A stretch of 64,000 nucleotides of DNA from Filifactor villosus (GTDB lineage Bacteria > Bacillota > Clostridia > Peptostreptococcales > Filifactoraceae): positions 128,377 to 192,376 of the forward strand of contig NZ_JBHSHL010000022.1 in NCBI RefSeq assembly GCF_042652965.1. Direction: 5' to 3'. Numbering within the stretch: the first letter of the stretch is position 1; each line of letters starts with the position of its first letter. This document shows, piece after piece, positions 40,921 through 48,440 of this stretch. The position numbers and the translations under genes are program-made. The notes beneath the pieces are model-generated. The model was not told where the DNA came from and searched no databases. It saw nothing but the letters and a program-made list of their open reading frames with translations.

Positions 40921-41189
40921 TCGTATAATTGAAAATCGATGAAAAACAGATATAGAAATTATTTATATACAAATAGTTCGATTTTTTATTCCTTTATTTT
41001 ATCGATTTTCAGTTTTACGAGTGAGATCAGCAATGATAAAATTGGATTATACGGGTCGTTTCTGCGGGATAAGAAGGAGGTGAATACAATTGTGAAAGGG
41101 ATACTTAAAGACAGTTCGTAGAAGATTTGAATGGTTTTTGACAAAGATATTACAATATGGATACAACAATTGATAAAAACATATCTTTG
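40921..41189. other. A/T-rich upstream region of the first SLH gene
   Basis: Contains a strong AAGGAGGTGA site (41074-41083) followed by a 9-codon frame ending TAG at 41119-41121, and TTGACA at 41138-41143. The 60-codon frame 40939-41121 is not convincingly a gene. Confidence 0.35.
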
Positions 41190-41290
41190 TGATAATCTTA
41201 GCGCAAAAGAAAGTTGAGAACGGTACATGATATTGTGAAGAAGAGAATGGAGATGGTTGAAATGAAAAGAAGATTATCTGTAGTTTTGGC
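41190..41290 (+). repeat. Left duplicated block of the SLH gene pair, copy 1
   Basis: These 101 bp (leader, ribosome site and first ten codons) are identical, base for base as far as I can read, to 42933-43033. Confidence 0.92.
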
Positions 41291-42581
41291 AGGACTTATG
41301 GTCCTCACTTCCATGTCGGTGTCCTTTGCAGCACAGGGAAAGAAGACGGAGGTCATTGATTCGGTCTTTCCCTTGGCTACTCCGGAGGTAAAGGGAAAGA
41401 GCGCGGTGGTTGTCCTCAAAAATGCGGTGGAGATGTCGGATATGGTCTCGGGTGCCGACAACGGTGCGGCAAGGAGCGGAGGCTTGGGCGGTCTGAACCT
41501 TCCGTCGGACGAAAAACCCGGCCTCGACTCCTATGAAGTCGTTATGGACAAGCCGGTGTTCAAGTACATTACGGATGGAGCAAAGGCCGCACAGATCTAT
41601 CATCTGACCTTTGGTTTTCCCTTGGGAGGAGTCGAGTTTGTCGATCGCAAGGATATCTCCAAGTTTGCGGACGGGGAGATGAGGCTGAAGTTTGAAAAGA
41701 AGAGTTCTTCCGTTTTGGATCAATCCGCCAAAACTGTGGTGGGCAACCGACCGATCGTGAGTTTTTCCGTCAGTGCGGGAGGCAAAACTCCTTCGACTTC
41801 GAACAAGGCGATGTTGCTCAGTCTGCCCTATTCGCCTTCCTCGGGAGAAGATGTGAGCAAGCTCGTCCTCTATCGGGTCGAGGCGAACGGAAGCGTGTCT
41901 CAAGTAGCAAATTCTCTACACAAGGCGGTCATGACACAGCATGGGGACAAGCCCTATATCCAAGCCCTTGTAGGAGAGCCGGGTACCTATGCGGTGGGCT
42001 ACAAAGAGGTGTCCTACAGCGATATCAAGGGATGGTACAAACCCTATGCGAACTTTGTTATGGCAAGGGGAATCATGAACGAGAAGAAGGGAATGTTCAG
42101 CCCCAACGATCCGATCACAAGGGGAGACCTCGCCTTCTATCTCAAGAATATGAGCGATGACAGGGGAGGAGTTTCGCAGAGCAACTTCAAGGATGTTCCG
42201 CGTAGCCATCCCTATGCGAACTCAATCGACTGGGCTTATGCAAGGGGCTTGATCAAGGGCTATTCCGACGGCAGTTTCAAACCGGATCAGGTGATCAGTC
42301 GCCAAGAGCTGGCTGCTATGCTCTATCGTTATATCGAGGTCGATGCACAGGTCCCGATGCCGACTCTGCACCAAAAACAAACCTTCAAGGACGGAGGAAA
42401 GATCGCATCTTACGCTAAGGAGGCGATATCTTCTCTTCAACAGTCGGGCGTGATCAACGGACGCGGAAACGGCTACTTTGTTCCTCAAGCCAATGTAACG
42501 AGGGCGGAATGTGCCAAGATGATCGTTACGGTCATGGAAGGTATTATGGACGGAAAGAACAGCTTTGTGTGGGAACAGTAG
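41262..42581 (+). CDS. S-layer homology (SLH) domain surface protein 1
   Basis: 439 residues. Signal peptide MKRRLSVVLAGLMVLTSMSVSFA. Residues about 24-240 are a unique outer region without a recognised fold. Residues about 250-435 are three SLH domains (FSPNDPITRGDLAFYLKNM; YSDGSFKPDQVISRQELAAML; YFVPQANVTRAECAKMIVTVM) that would hold it to pyruvylated wall polymers. Start ATG 41262 follows GGAG at 41249-41252. Its two ends are near-identical to those of the next SLH gene while the middle is only about 40% alike at protein level. Confidence 0.88.
   Translation: MKRRLSVVLAGLMVLTSMSVSFAAQGKKTEVIDSVFPLATPEVKGKSAVVVLKNAVEMSDMVSGADNGAARSGGLGGLNLPSDEKPGLDSYEVVMDKPVFKYITDGAKAAQIYHLTFGFPLGGVEFVDRKDISKFADGEMRLKFEKKSSSVLDQSAKTVVGNRPIVSFSVSAGGKTPSTSNKAMLLSLPYSPSSGEDVSKLVLYRVEANGSVSQVANSLHKAVMTQHGDKPYIQALVGEPGTYAVGYKEVSYSDIKGWYKPYANFVMARGIMNEKKGMFSPNDPITRGDLAFYLKNMSDDRGGVSQSNFKDVPRSHPYANSIDWAYARGLIKGYSDGSFKPDQVISRQELAAMLYRYIEVDAQVPMPTLHQKQTFKDGGKIASYAKEAISSLQQSGVINGRGNGYFVPQANVTRAECAKMIVTVMEGIMDGKNSFVWEQ
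41988..42572 (+). repeat. Right duplicated block (SLH domains), copy 1
   Basis: 585 bp that differ from 43740-44324 at about six positions by my reading (around 99% identity). Confidence 0.9.
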
Positions 42582-42633
42582 CAAGGTAACGGATCGAAAG
42601 CTGTGAAAGGATGGGAGATGAAGGTGTCTGTCG

Positions 42634-42772
42634 CTTTGCCGTACTTGCGACGGCAAAAGTGCAGTGTTCCTCTGTGAGAAGGTTCTCTTAAGCAGGTGTA
42701 TGTTTTGTGTGAGCATTGAAGATCCCGACGAATAAGGTTTCTTTGGAAGAAGTCTTGTTCGTCGGGATTTTG
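42634..42772 (+). terminator. Hairpin and strong terminator after SLH gene 1
   Basis: A hairpin CTTTGCCGT/ACGGCAAAAG (42634-42659), then at 42722-42771 ATCCCGACGAA pairs with TTCGTCGGGAT followed by TTTTG. Confidence 0.8.
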
Positions 42773-42794
42773 TCGTGAAATACAAAGGATGGAG

Positions 42795-42822
42795 GAAATT
42801 TCAAACGGAGAATGGTATGAAG
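42795..42822 (+). repeat. Repeat family D fragment
   Basis: GGAAATTTCAAACGGAGAAT followed by GGTATG, the D end block. Confidence 0.5.
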
Positions 42823-42932
42823 ATGCAAAAGGTATAATAAAAAATTGATTTTAAAATAGAATTATACAAAAATCACATATTTATATATTTGATTACAATA
42901 TGAATACATTGCTTGATAAAAAGTTTTGTTTA

Positions 42933-43033
42933 TGATAATCTTAGCGCAAAAGAAAGTTGAGAACGGTACATGATATTGTGAAGAAGAGAATGGAGATGGT
43001 TGAAATGAAAAGAAGATTATCTGTAGTTTTGGC
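42933..43033 (+). repeat. Left duplicated block of the SLH gene pair, copy 2
   Basis: Identical to 41190-41290; identity stops abruptly after the tenth codon. Confidence 0.92.
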
Positions 43034-44333
43034 TCTTCTAATGGCCCTTGTTTCAGTATCGGGAGTGTTTGCGGTTCAGAGGAAGAAGACGTATATTGTA
43101 AGTTCATCGTTTTCTTTGGGAGAACCTCAGATCAAAGGAAAGAATGCTGTGTTTCTGATAAACGATGTGACAGAGATGGGGGATATGGTGAACACCTCCG
43201 ACTTGGGAGCTTTAAGAGGAGGAGGTGTGGGCTGTTTGTACCTGCCGGGGCGCCTTCCTTCCGGGGTAGAATCCGCGACGGTGATTATCGATGCTCCTAC
43301 CTTCAGCGAAATTGTCGGGAAAGGATACGGTTCTCGCCTCCACGGGTTTAAGATGGAGCATACTTTGGGTGTTTTGGAATTTGTCGGACAAGATCACATT
43401 ACCAAACTGGGGGAAGGGGAGTTTCGTTTCGATCTCGAGAAGAAGGAGCCTTCTATTCTTGATGGTAGTGCAAAGGCTACGGTGGGCAAAAGGCCGATCT
43501 ACGATTTTTCCCTTAGGGTAAATAACAGACCCATCCCTGCCTACAATAAGGGAACTCTGATTAGGTTACCTTATTATCCGCAAAAGGGAGAAGAAAAAAA
43601 CTGTCTTGCGCTTTACCGTGTCGATGGAGGTCATCTTAGTATCGTGGCGTCTTCCGTGTACAAGGAAGAGACGAGGTACGAATACGAGCAGGATGTGGAA
43701 CACAGGTATATCGAGGCTCTTATCGATGAAGGGGGCATTTATGCGGTGGGCTACAAAGAGGTGTCCTACAGCGATATCAAGGGATGGTACAAACCCTATG
43801 CGAACTTTGTTATGGCAAGGGGAATCATGAACGAGAAGAAGGGAATGTTCAGCCCCAACGATCCGATCACAAGGGGAGATCTTGCCTTCTATCTCAAGAA
43901 TATGAGCGATGACAGGGGAAGAGTTTCGCAGAGCAACTTCAAGGATGTTCCGCGTAGCCATCCCTATGCGAACTCAATCGACTGGGCTTATGCAAAGGGC
44001 TTGATCAAGGGCTATTCCGACGGCAGTTTCAAACCGGATCAGGTGATCAGTCGCCAAGAGCTGGCTGCTATGCTCTATCGTTATATCGAGGTCGATGCAC
44101 AGGTCCCGATGCCGACTCTGCACCAAAAACAAACCTTCAAGGACGGAGGAAAGATCGCATCTTACGCTAAGGAGGCGATATCTTCTCTTCAACAGTCGGG
44201 CGTGATCGACGGACGAGGAAACGGCTACTTTGTTCCTCAAGCCAATGTAACGAGGGCGGAATGTGCCAAGATGATCGTTACGGTCATGGAAGGTATTATG
44301 GACGGAAAGAACAGCTTTGTGTGGAGAGAATAA
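43005..44333 (+). CDS. S-layer homology (SLH) domain surface protein 2
   Basis: 442 residues with the same signal-peptide start (MKRRLSVVLA), a diverged outer region (about residues 24-243) and three SLH domains nearly identical to the first protein. Outer regions still align (for example both have SILDGSAKATVGKRPI / SVLDQSAKTVVGNRPI), so they are homologous and not unrelated. Start ATG 43005 is fixed by the shared leader. Tandem arrangement suggests alternative or variant surface proteins. Its stop is 11 nt before the next gene. Confidence 0.88.
   Translation: MKRRLSVVLALLMALVSVSGVFAVQRKKTYIVSSSFSLGEPQIKGKNAVFLINDVTEMGDMVNTSDLGALRGGGVGCLYLPGRLPSGVESATVIIDAPTFSEIVGKGYGSRLHGFKMEHTLGVLEFVGQDHITKLGEGEFRFDLEKKEPSILDGSAKATVGKRPIYDFSLRVNNRPIPAYNKGTLIRLPYYPQKGEEKNCLALYRVDGGHLSIVASSVYKEETRYEYEQDVEHRYIEALIDEGGIYAVGYKEVSYSDIKGWYKPYANFVMARGIMNEKKGMFSPNDPITRGDLAFYLKNMSDDRGRVSQSNFKDVPRSHPYANSIDWAYAKGLIKGYSDGSFKPDQVISRQELAAMLYRYIEVDAQVPMPTLHQKQTFKDGGKIASYAKEAISSLQQSGVIDGRGNGYFVPQANVTRAECAKMIVTVMEGIMDGKNSFVWRE
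43740..44324 (+). repeat. Right duplicated block (SLH domains), copy 2
   Basis: Partner of 41988-42572; see there. Confidence 0.9.
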
Positions 44334-44344
44334 GGGAGAGACCT

Positions 44345-44803
44345 ATGAAGAAGAAACTGAATATATTCAGATGGTGGAGTAATGTACACTGTATTATCAT
44401 TACCGTTTTTGTGCTTTTTTTTCGTGAATATTTAAATCAAGTCTTCTGGTCGATCATCACATTATCTACTGTATTTTTTAACATCTATGCCTACATTATT
44501 ATCAAAAATCCACTTTCTAAACCCGATAGGTCGAACGTGGAAAGTCAGTCAAATATTTTAAGTGAGTTTGATTTGGAAAAAATAAATAAGAAACTCAATA
44601 TATGTAGATGGTGGTTCAACATAAACTGGTTAATACTTTTTGTTTTTATATATTATTTTCCCGAATATGTATATGAGAAAGGTTGGTTGATGTATGTTTT
44701 ATCCACTTCATTTTTTAGTTCTTATATTATAGGTATAACAAAAAAACTGCCTCGCGAAGATAACACTTCCAAGCCCCTTGAGCAAGGATCTAAGCAGGGG
44801 TAG
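44345..44803 (+). CDS. Small membrane protein with two repeat units
   Basis: 152 residues from ATG 44345, set by GGGAGAG upstream; a longer in-frame start would lie inside the SLH gene. It contains two copies of a unit starting KKLNIxRWW: MKKKLNIFRWWSNVHCIIIT and KINKKLNICRWWFNINWLIL. Each unit has two hydrophobic segments, so about four membrane spans. The C-terminus LPREDNTSKPLEQGSKQ is the same as that of the next gene. Function unknown. Confidence 0.65.
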   Translation: MKKKLNIFRWWSNVHCIIITVFVLFFREYLNQVFWSIITLSTVFFNIYAYIIIKNPLSKPDRSNVESQSNILSEFDLEKINKKLNICRWWFNINWLILFVFIYYFPEYVYEKGWLMYVLSTSFFSSYIIGITKKLPREDNTSKPLEQGSKQG

Positions 44804-44858
44804 GAGCTAGGTATTGCAAAGTCAAGACTTTTTGTAAGAGAAAATAAAGGAGAGAGCT

Positions 44859-45080
44859 ATGAAGAAGAAACTGAATATATGCAAATGGTGGATCAATATA
44901 AACTGTATGTTTGTTGTTTTTTTGGTACTTTTAGTGCCCAAGGATATACAGAGTCTTGTTCTCTGGGTATATGTGCTATCCGTTTCGTCTTTAAATCTCT
45001 ATATCAAGGCGATGATAGAGAAACTGCCTCGCGAAGATAACACTTCCAAGCCCCTTGAGCAAGGATCTAAGCAGGAGTAG
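44859..45080 (+). CDS. Small membrane protein, single repeat unit
   Basis: 73 residues, homologous to each half of the preceding protein: MKKKLNICKWWININCMFVV, two hydrophobic segments and the identical tail KLPREDNTSKPLEQGSKQ. GGAGAG lies 7 nt upstream. It arose by tandem duplication; the preceding gene looks like a fusion of two such units. A terminator follows. Confidence 0.65.
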   Translation: MKKKLNICKWWININCMFVVFLVLLVPKDIQSLVLWVYVLSVSSLNLYIKAMIEKLPREDNTSKPLEQGSKQE

Positions 45081-45097
45081 TATAAGAACAAAACCGG

Positions 45098-45146
45098 GGA
45101 GGGTTGAAGAATAAGGTTGTACTTATTTTTCGACCCTCTTTTTGTA
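45098..45146 (+). terminator. Terminator of the SLH / small membrane protein cluster
   Basis: GAGGGTTGAAGAATAAG pairs with CTTATTTTTCGACCCTC, followed by TTTTTG. Confidence 0.85.
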
Positions 45147-45237
45147 TGCAATCTTCGGGGAGGAGGTCGAAAAAATATATTGTAAGTGTTTGAAATATAT
45201 CTGTTTTCATAATAAAATAAAAGAGTGGAAATACGTA

Positions 45238-45265
45238 TTGGCTTACAAAAATTTTTGTGTATAAT
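45238..45265 (+). promoter_or_regulatory. Probable promoter of the selenium operon
   Basis: TTGGCT 45238-45243 and TATAAT 45260-45265, 16 nt apart, directly upstream of yedF. Confidence 0.6.
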
Positions 45266-45282
45266 GAAGAAGGAGAATGAAG

Positions 45283-45882
45283 ATGATCAAAGTAAATGCA
45301 ATAGGAGATGCCTGCCCGATACCGGTAGTAAAGACAAAGAAGGCGATTTCGGCAATGACTTCCCCCGAACTTGTCGAGGTCCTTGTGGACAATGAGATCG
45401 CGGTCCAAAATGTGACCAAGTTGGCGAAGGAGCTGGGGGCACAGGTCGTGAGCTCGAAGATCAAGGAGGGCGAATACAGGATCTCGATCCAAACGGAGGG
45501 AGCAGCGTCCGTCGAGGAGGAAGGCGGCAGCGTCGCACAACGTGGAGATAAGACGGTGGTCGTTTTTGCCTCCGACAGGATGGGAGAAGGAAACGACGAG
45601 CTCGGCAAGGTTTTGGTCAAGGGCTTTATCTTTGCATTGACCCAGCTTGACAAGCTGCCCGAGACTCTTCTGTTCTACAACGGAGGAGCGACTTTGACGG
45701 CGGAGGGTTCGGATTGTCTGGAGGATCTGCTCAACCTTTCGAAACAGGGAGTACAGATCTTTACCTGCGGGACCTGTTTGAACTATTATAATCTGACGGA
45801 TCACCTGAAGGTCGGAGAGGTTACGAATATGTATCACATCGTCGAGACGATGGCAAAGGCGGATAAGATCTTAAGACCTTAG
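45283..45882 (+). CDS. yedF: Selenium metabolism protein YedF
   Basis: 199 residues. The N-terminal TusA/SirA-like domain has the CPIP motif at Cys11 (NAIGDACPIPVVKTKKA); the C-terminal half, from about 95, is DsrE-like (TVVVFASDRMGEGNDELGKVLVKGF, TCGTCLNYY). This two-domain form is typically found beside selD in selenium-using Firmicutes and is thought to handle sulfur or selenium. ATG 45283 is 7 nt after AGGAG; ATG 45277 is too close. It leads the operon yedF-selD-selA-selB. Confidence 0.88.
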   Translation: MIKVNAIGDACPIPVVKTKKAISAMTSPELVEVLVDNEIAVQNVTKLAKELGAQVVSSKIKEGEYRISIQTEGAASVEEEGGSVAQRGDKTVVVFASDRMGEGNDELGKVLVKGFIFALTQLDKLPETLLFYNGGATLTAEGSDCLEDLLNLSKQGVQIFTCGTCLNYYNLTDHLKVGEVTNMYHIVETMAKADKILRP

Positions 45883-45963
45883 TCCGAGGGCCTTGCAGAA
45901 AACAAGGGGAGCCTTGTGTCGACGATCTGTAAGGACAAATCATACAAATCAACGGAGGAAGAA

Positions 45964-47022
45964 ATGGAAGATAAGATAAGACTGACTCAAATGAGTAAGA
46001 CATCGGGATGAGCGGCAAAAGTAGGTCCTGAGACCCTTGCTCAAGTTTTGGGCAAGCTGCCTAAGTTTTATGACGAAAACCTGCTCGTCGGCATAGAGAC
46101 GTCCGACGATGCGGCAATATACAAGATCACGGATGACATCGCCCTGATACAGACGGTCGATTTCTTCACTCCGATCGTGGATGACCCCTATACCTTCGGT
46201 CAGATCGCGGCGGCAAATTCTCTGAGCGATGTCTATGCGATGGGAGGAGAGCCGAAGATCGCACTGAACATCGTCGGGTTTCCGAACTGTCTGCCTCCCG
46301 AAGTTTTGGGAGACATTTTGGCAGGCGGTGCGGACAAGGTCAAGGAGGCGGGGGCGGTGCTGGTCGGAGGCCATACCGTTCAGGACGACGAACCCAAGTA
46401 CGGACTGTGTGTATCGGGGTTTGTTCATCCGCAGATGATCTTTAAGAACTACGGTTGTAAGGTGGGGGATGTACTCGTCCTCACCAAGCAGGTAGGAAGC
46501 GGGATTATCAATACCGCCATCAAGGCGGAGATGGCGGAAGAAGAAGTAATCAGCGAAGCGGTGCTTGTGATGAAGACGCTCAACAAGAAGGCGAAGGAGG
46601 TGGCGGAGAAGTTCAGTATCAACGCTTGTACGGATGTGACCGGTTTCGGCCTTCTGGGTCACGGTGTCGAGATGGCTTCGGCGAGCAAGGTGAGTTTTGA
46701 GCTTTTTCCGGAGGAGATCTCCTATTTGAAGGAGTCGATCGCCTATGCGAGGATGGGGCTGGTCCCTGCCGGTTCGTACAACAACAGAACGCATTTCGGA
46801 GGATCGGTCGATACGGGAGAGGTCGAGGAGCATTATATCGATCTGCTCTTCGATCCCCAGACTTCGGGAGGTCTTTTGCTCAGCCTGCCTGAACGGGAGG
46901 TACAAGAGATCCTCAAGGCGTTTGAGGAGGCGGAGATGGAGACGAAGGTGTCTGTGATCGGAAGGGTAGTGGAAGAAAAAGACAAGAGTATCTATTTGAG
47001 GCGGAGAGAAGAGAATGAATAA
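45964..47022 (+). CDS. selD: Selenide, water dikinase SelD (selenocysteine-containing)
   Basis: 352 residues if TGA 46009-46011 is read as selenocysteine (codon 16). The start MEDKIRLTQMSKTSG leads to UAAKVG, where many SelD have GCGCK, so U16 takes the place of the catalytic Cys and Lys19 of the catalytic Lys. Downstream sequence is normal: TSDDAAIYKI, QTVDFFTPIVDDPY, AANSLSDVYAMGGEP, DVTGFGLLGHG, DPQTSGGLL. GGAGGAAGAA precedes ATG 45964. It makes selenophosphate from selenide and ATP. A naive call starting at 46048 would lose the active site. It overlaps selA by 8 nt. Confidence 0.94.
46009..46040 (+). promoter_or_regulatory. In-frame UGA (Sec) and SECIS-like hairpin in selD
   Basis: After TGA 46009-46011, GCAA (46015-46018) can pair with TTGC (46037-46040), and GGTC (46024-46027) with GACC (46032-46035) around loop CTGA, at a position suitable for SelB binding. 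Confidence 0.72.
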
Positions 47023-48388
47023 GAAAGAGCAGTATCGGATGATACCCAAGACGGATGTCCTGTTGGAGTTGGAAGAGATGTCCGAATTGATACAGAGGTT
47101 CGGAAGGGAGTTGGTGCTTGAGCAGATCCATCTTGTTACCGATGAGTTGAGGGACCGTATTCGAGAGGGCGAAGTGATTGAAGGAAGGATAGAAGGTCTT
47201 CCTCAAGAGGTCGGAGTAAGGCTTGAGAAGCTGATGAGTCCGAATTTTAAGAAGGTCGTCAATGCGACGGGGACGGTCCTTCATACCAACTTGGGCAGGG
47301 CTCCTCTGTCCAAGGTGCATTTGGAGTATATCGCACGGATCGCGGGCGGGTATTCGAACTTGGAGTACGAGTTGGAAGAAGGGGGCAGGGGACACCGCTA
47401 CTCCCATATAGAATCACTGCTCTGCCGTTTGACGGGAGCGGAGGCGGCAATGGCGGTCAACAACAATGCAGCGGCGGTGATGTTGATTCTGAACACGATG
47501 GCACGGGACAAGGAGGTTATCGTGTCCCGCGGAGAGCTTGTCGAGATCGGCGGCAAGTTTCGGGTCCCCGACGTGATGAAGGCGAGCGGTGCAAAGCTCG
47601 TCGAGGTGGGTACGACGAACAAGACCCACGACAGCGATTACGAGGAGGCGATCGGCGAGGGGACGGGAGCTATCCTCAAGGTCCATACGAGTAACTTCGA
47701 GATGATAGGGTTCACGCAGTCGGTGGAGATCCAAACCCTGTCGGAGCTTGCAAAAAAACACTCCCTCCCCCTTATTCAGGATATCGGGAGCGGAGTCCTG
47801 ATCGATCTGGAGAAGTACGGTTTGAGGCACGAACCGACGGTGCAGGAGTCCGTGCGTGCCGGTGCGGATGTCGTCTGTTTCAGCGGGGACAAACTTCTCG
47901 GAGGACCTCAGGCGGGCATCATCGTCGGCAAGAGGGAGTATATTGAGGAGATGAAGAAGAACCAGCTCACTCGAGCCTTGAGGATCGACAAGTTTACGGC
48001 GGCGGCGTTGGAGATTGTGCTCAAGGAGTATCTCTGCGAGGAACATGCGGTCAGGAACATTCCCGTCCTGCGGATGATCCGTATGGGCAAGGAGGAGCTC
48101 GAGGAGAGGGCACAACGTCTGAAGGCAAGATTGGACGGTCTCGCTTTGGAGGCGGAGATCGAGGTCGAGCCTTGTTTTTCGCAGGTCGGAGGAGGTTCTC
48201 TTCCGGTGGAGAGGTTGGAGAGTTTTGCAGTCACCATCCGTCCGACGAGCTGTTCTACGGCGAGTATGGAAGAGGATCTGAGAAGGCTTGAGGTGCCGAT
48301 CGTCGTTCGTACAGCCAACGACAAACTTATTTTGGATGTACGGACGATAGAAGAAGAGGAGTTTGTCCATTTCGATCAACTCCGATAG
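47015..48388 (+). CDS. selA: L-seryl-tRNA(Sec) selenium transferase
   Basis: 457 residues. A PLP enzyme that converts Ser-tRNA(Sec) to Sec-tRNA(Sec) with selenophosphate. Seen: VVNATGTVLHTNLGRAPLS, SNLEYELEEGGRGHRYSHIE, NNNAAAVML, SRGELVEIGGKFRVPDVM and the PLP-lysine motif FSGDKLLGGPQAGIIVG (Lys about 293). The start is inside the end of selD. Confidence 0.96.
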   Translation: MNKKEQYRMIPKTDVLLELEEMSELIQRFGRELVLEQIHLVTDELRDRIREGEVIEGRIEGLPQEVGVRLEKLMSPNFKKVVNATGTVLHTNLGRAPLSKVHLEYIARIAGGYSNLEYELEEGGRGHRYSHIESLLCRLTGAEAAMAVNNNAAAVMLILNTMARDKEVIVSRGELVEIGGKFRVPDVMKASGAKLVEVGTTNKTHDSDYEEAIGEGTGAILKVHTSNFEMIGFTQSVEIQTLSELAKKHSLPLIQDIGSGVLIDLEKYGLRHEPTVQESVRAGADVVCFSGDKLLGGPQAGIIVGKREYIEEMKKNQLTRALRIDKFTAAALEIVLKEYLCEEHAVRNIPVLRMIRMGKEELEERAQRLKARLDGLALEAEIEVEPCFSQVGGGSLPVERLESFAVTIRPTSCSTASMEEDLRRLEVPIVVRTANDKLILDVRTIEEEEFVHFDQLR

Positions 48389-48440
48389 GTGAAAGGATGT
48401 GCGAGAGCACATGAAGATAGAAGGAAAGGGTTTTTGGAAG

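Noticed and set aside
40939..41121. 60-codon open frame before the first SLH gene
   Set aside because: Weak ribosome site, A/T-driven composition and no recognisable features; only the strong internal ribosome site is noted as a finding.
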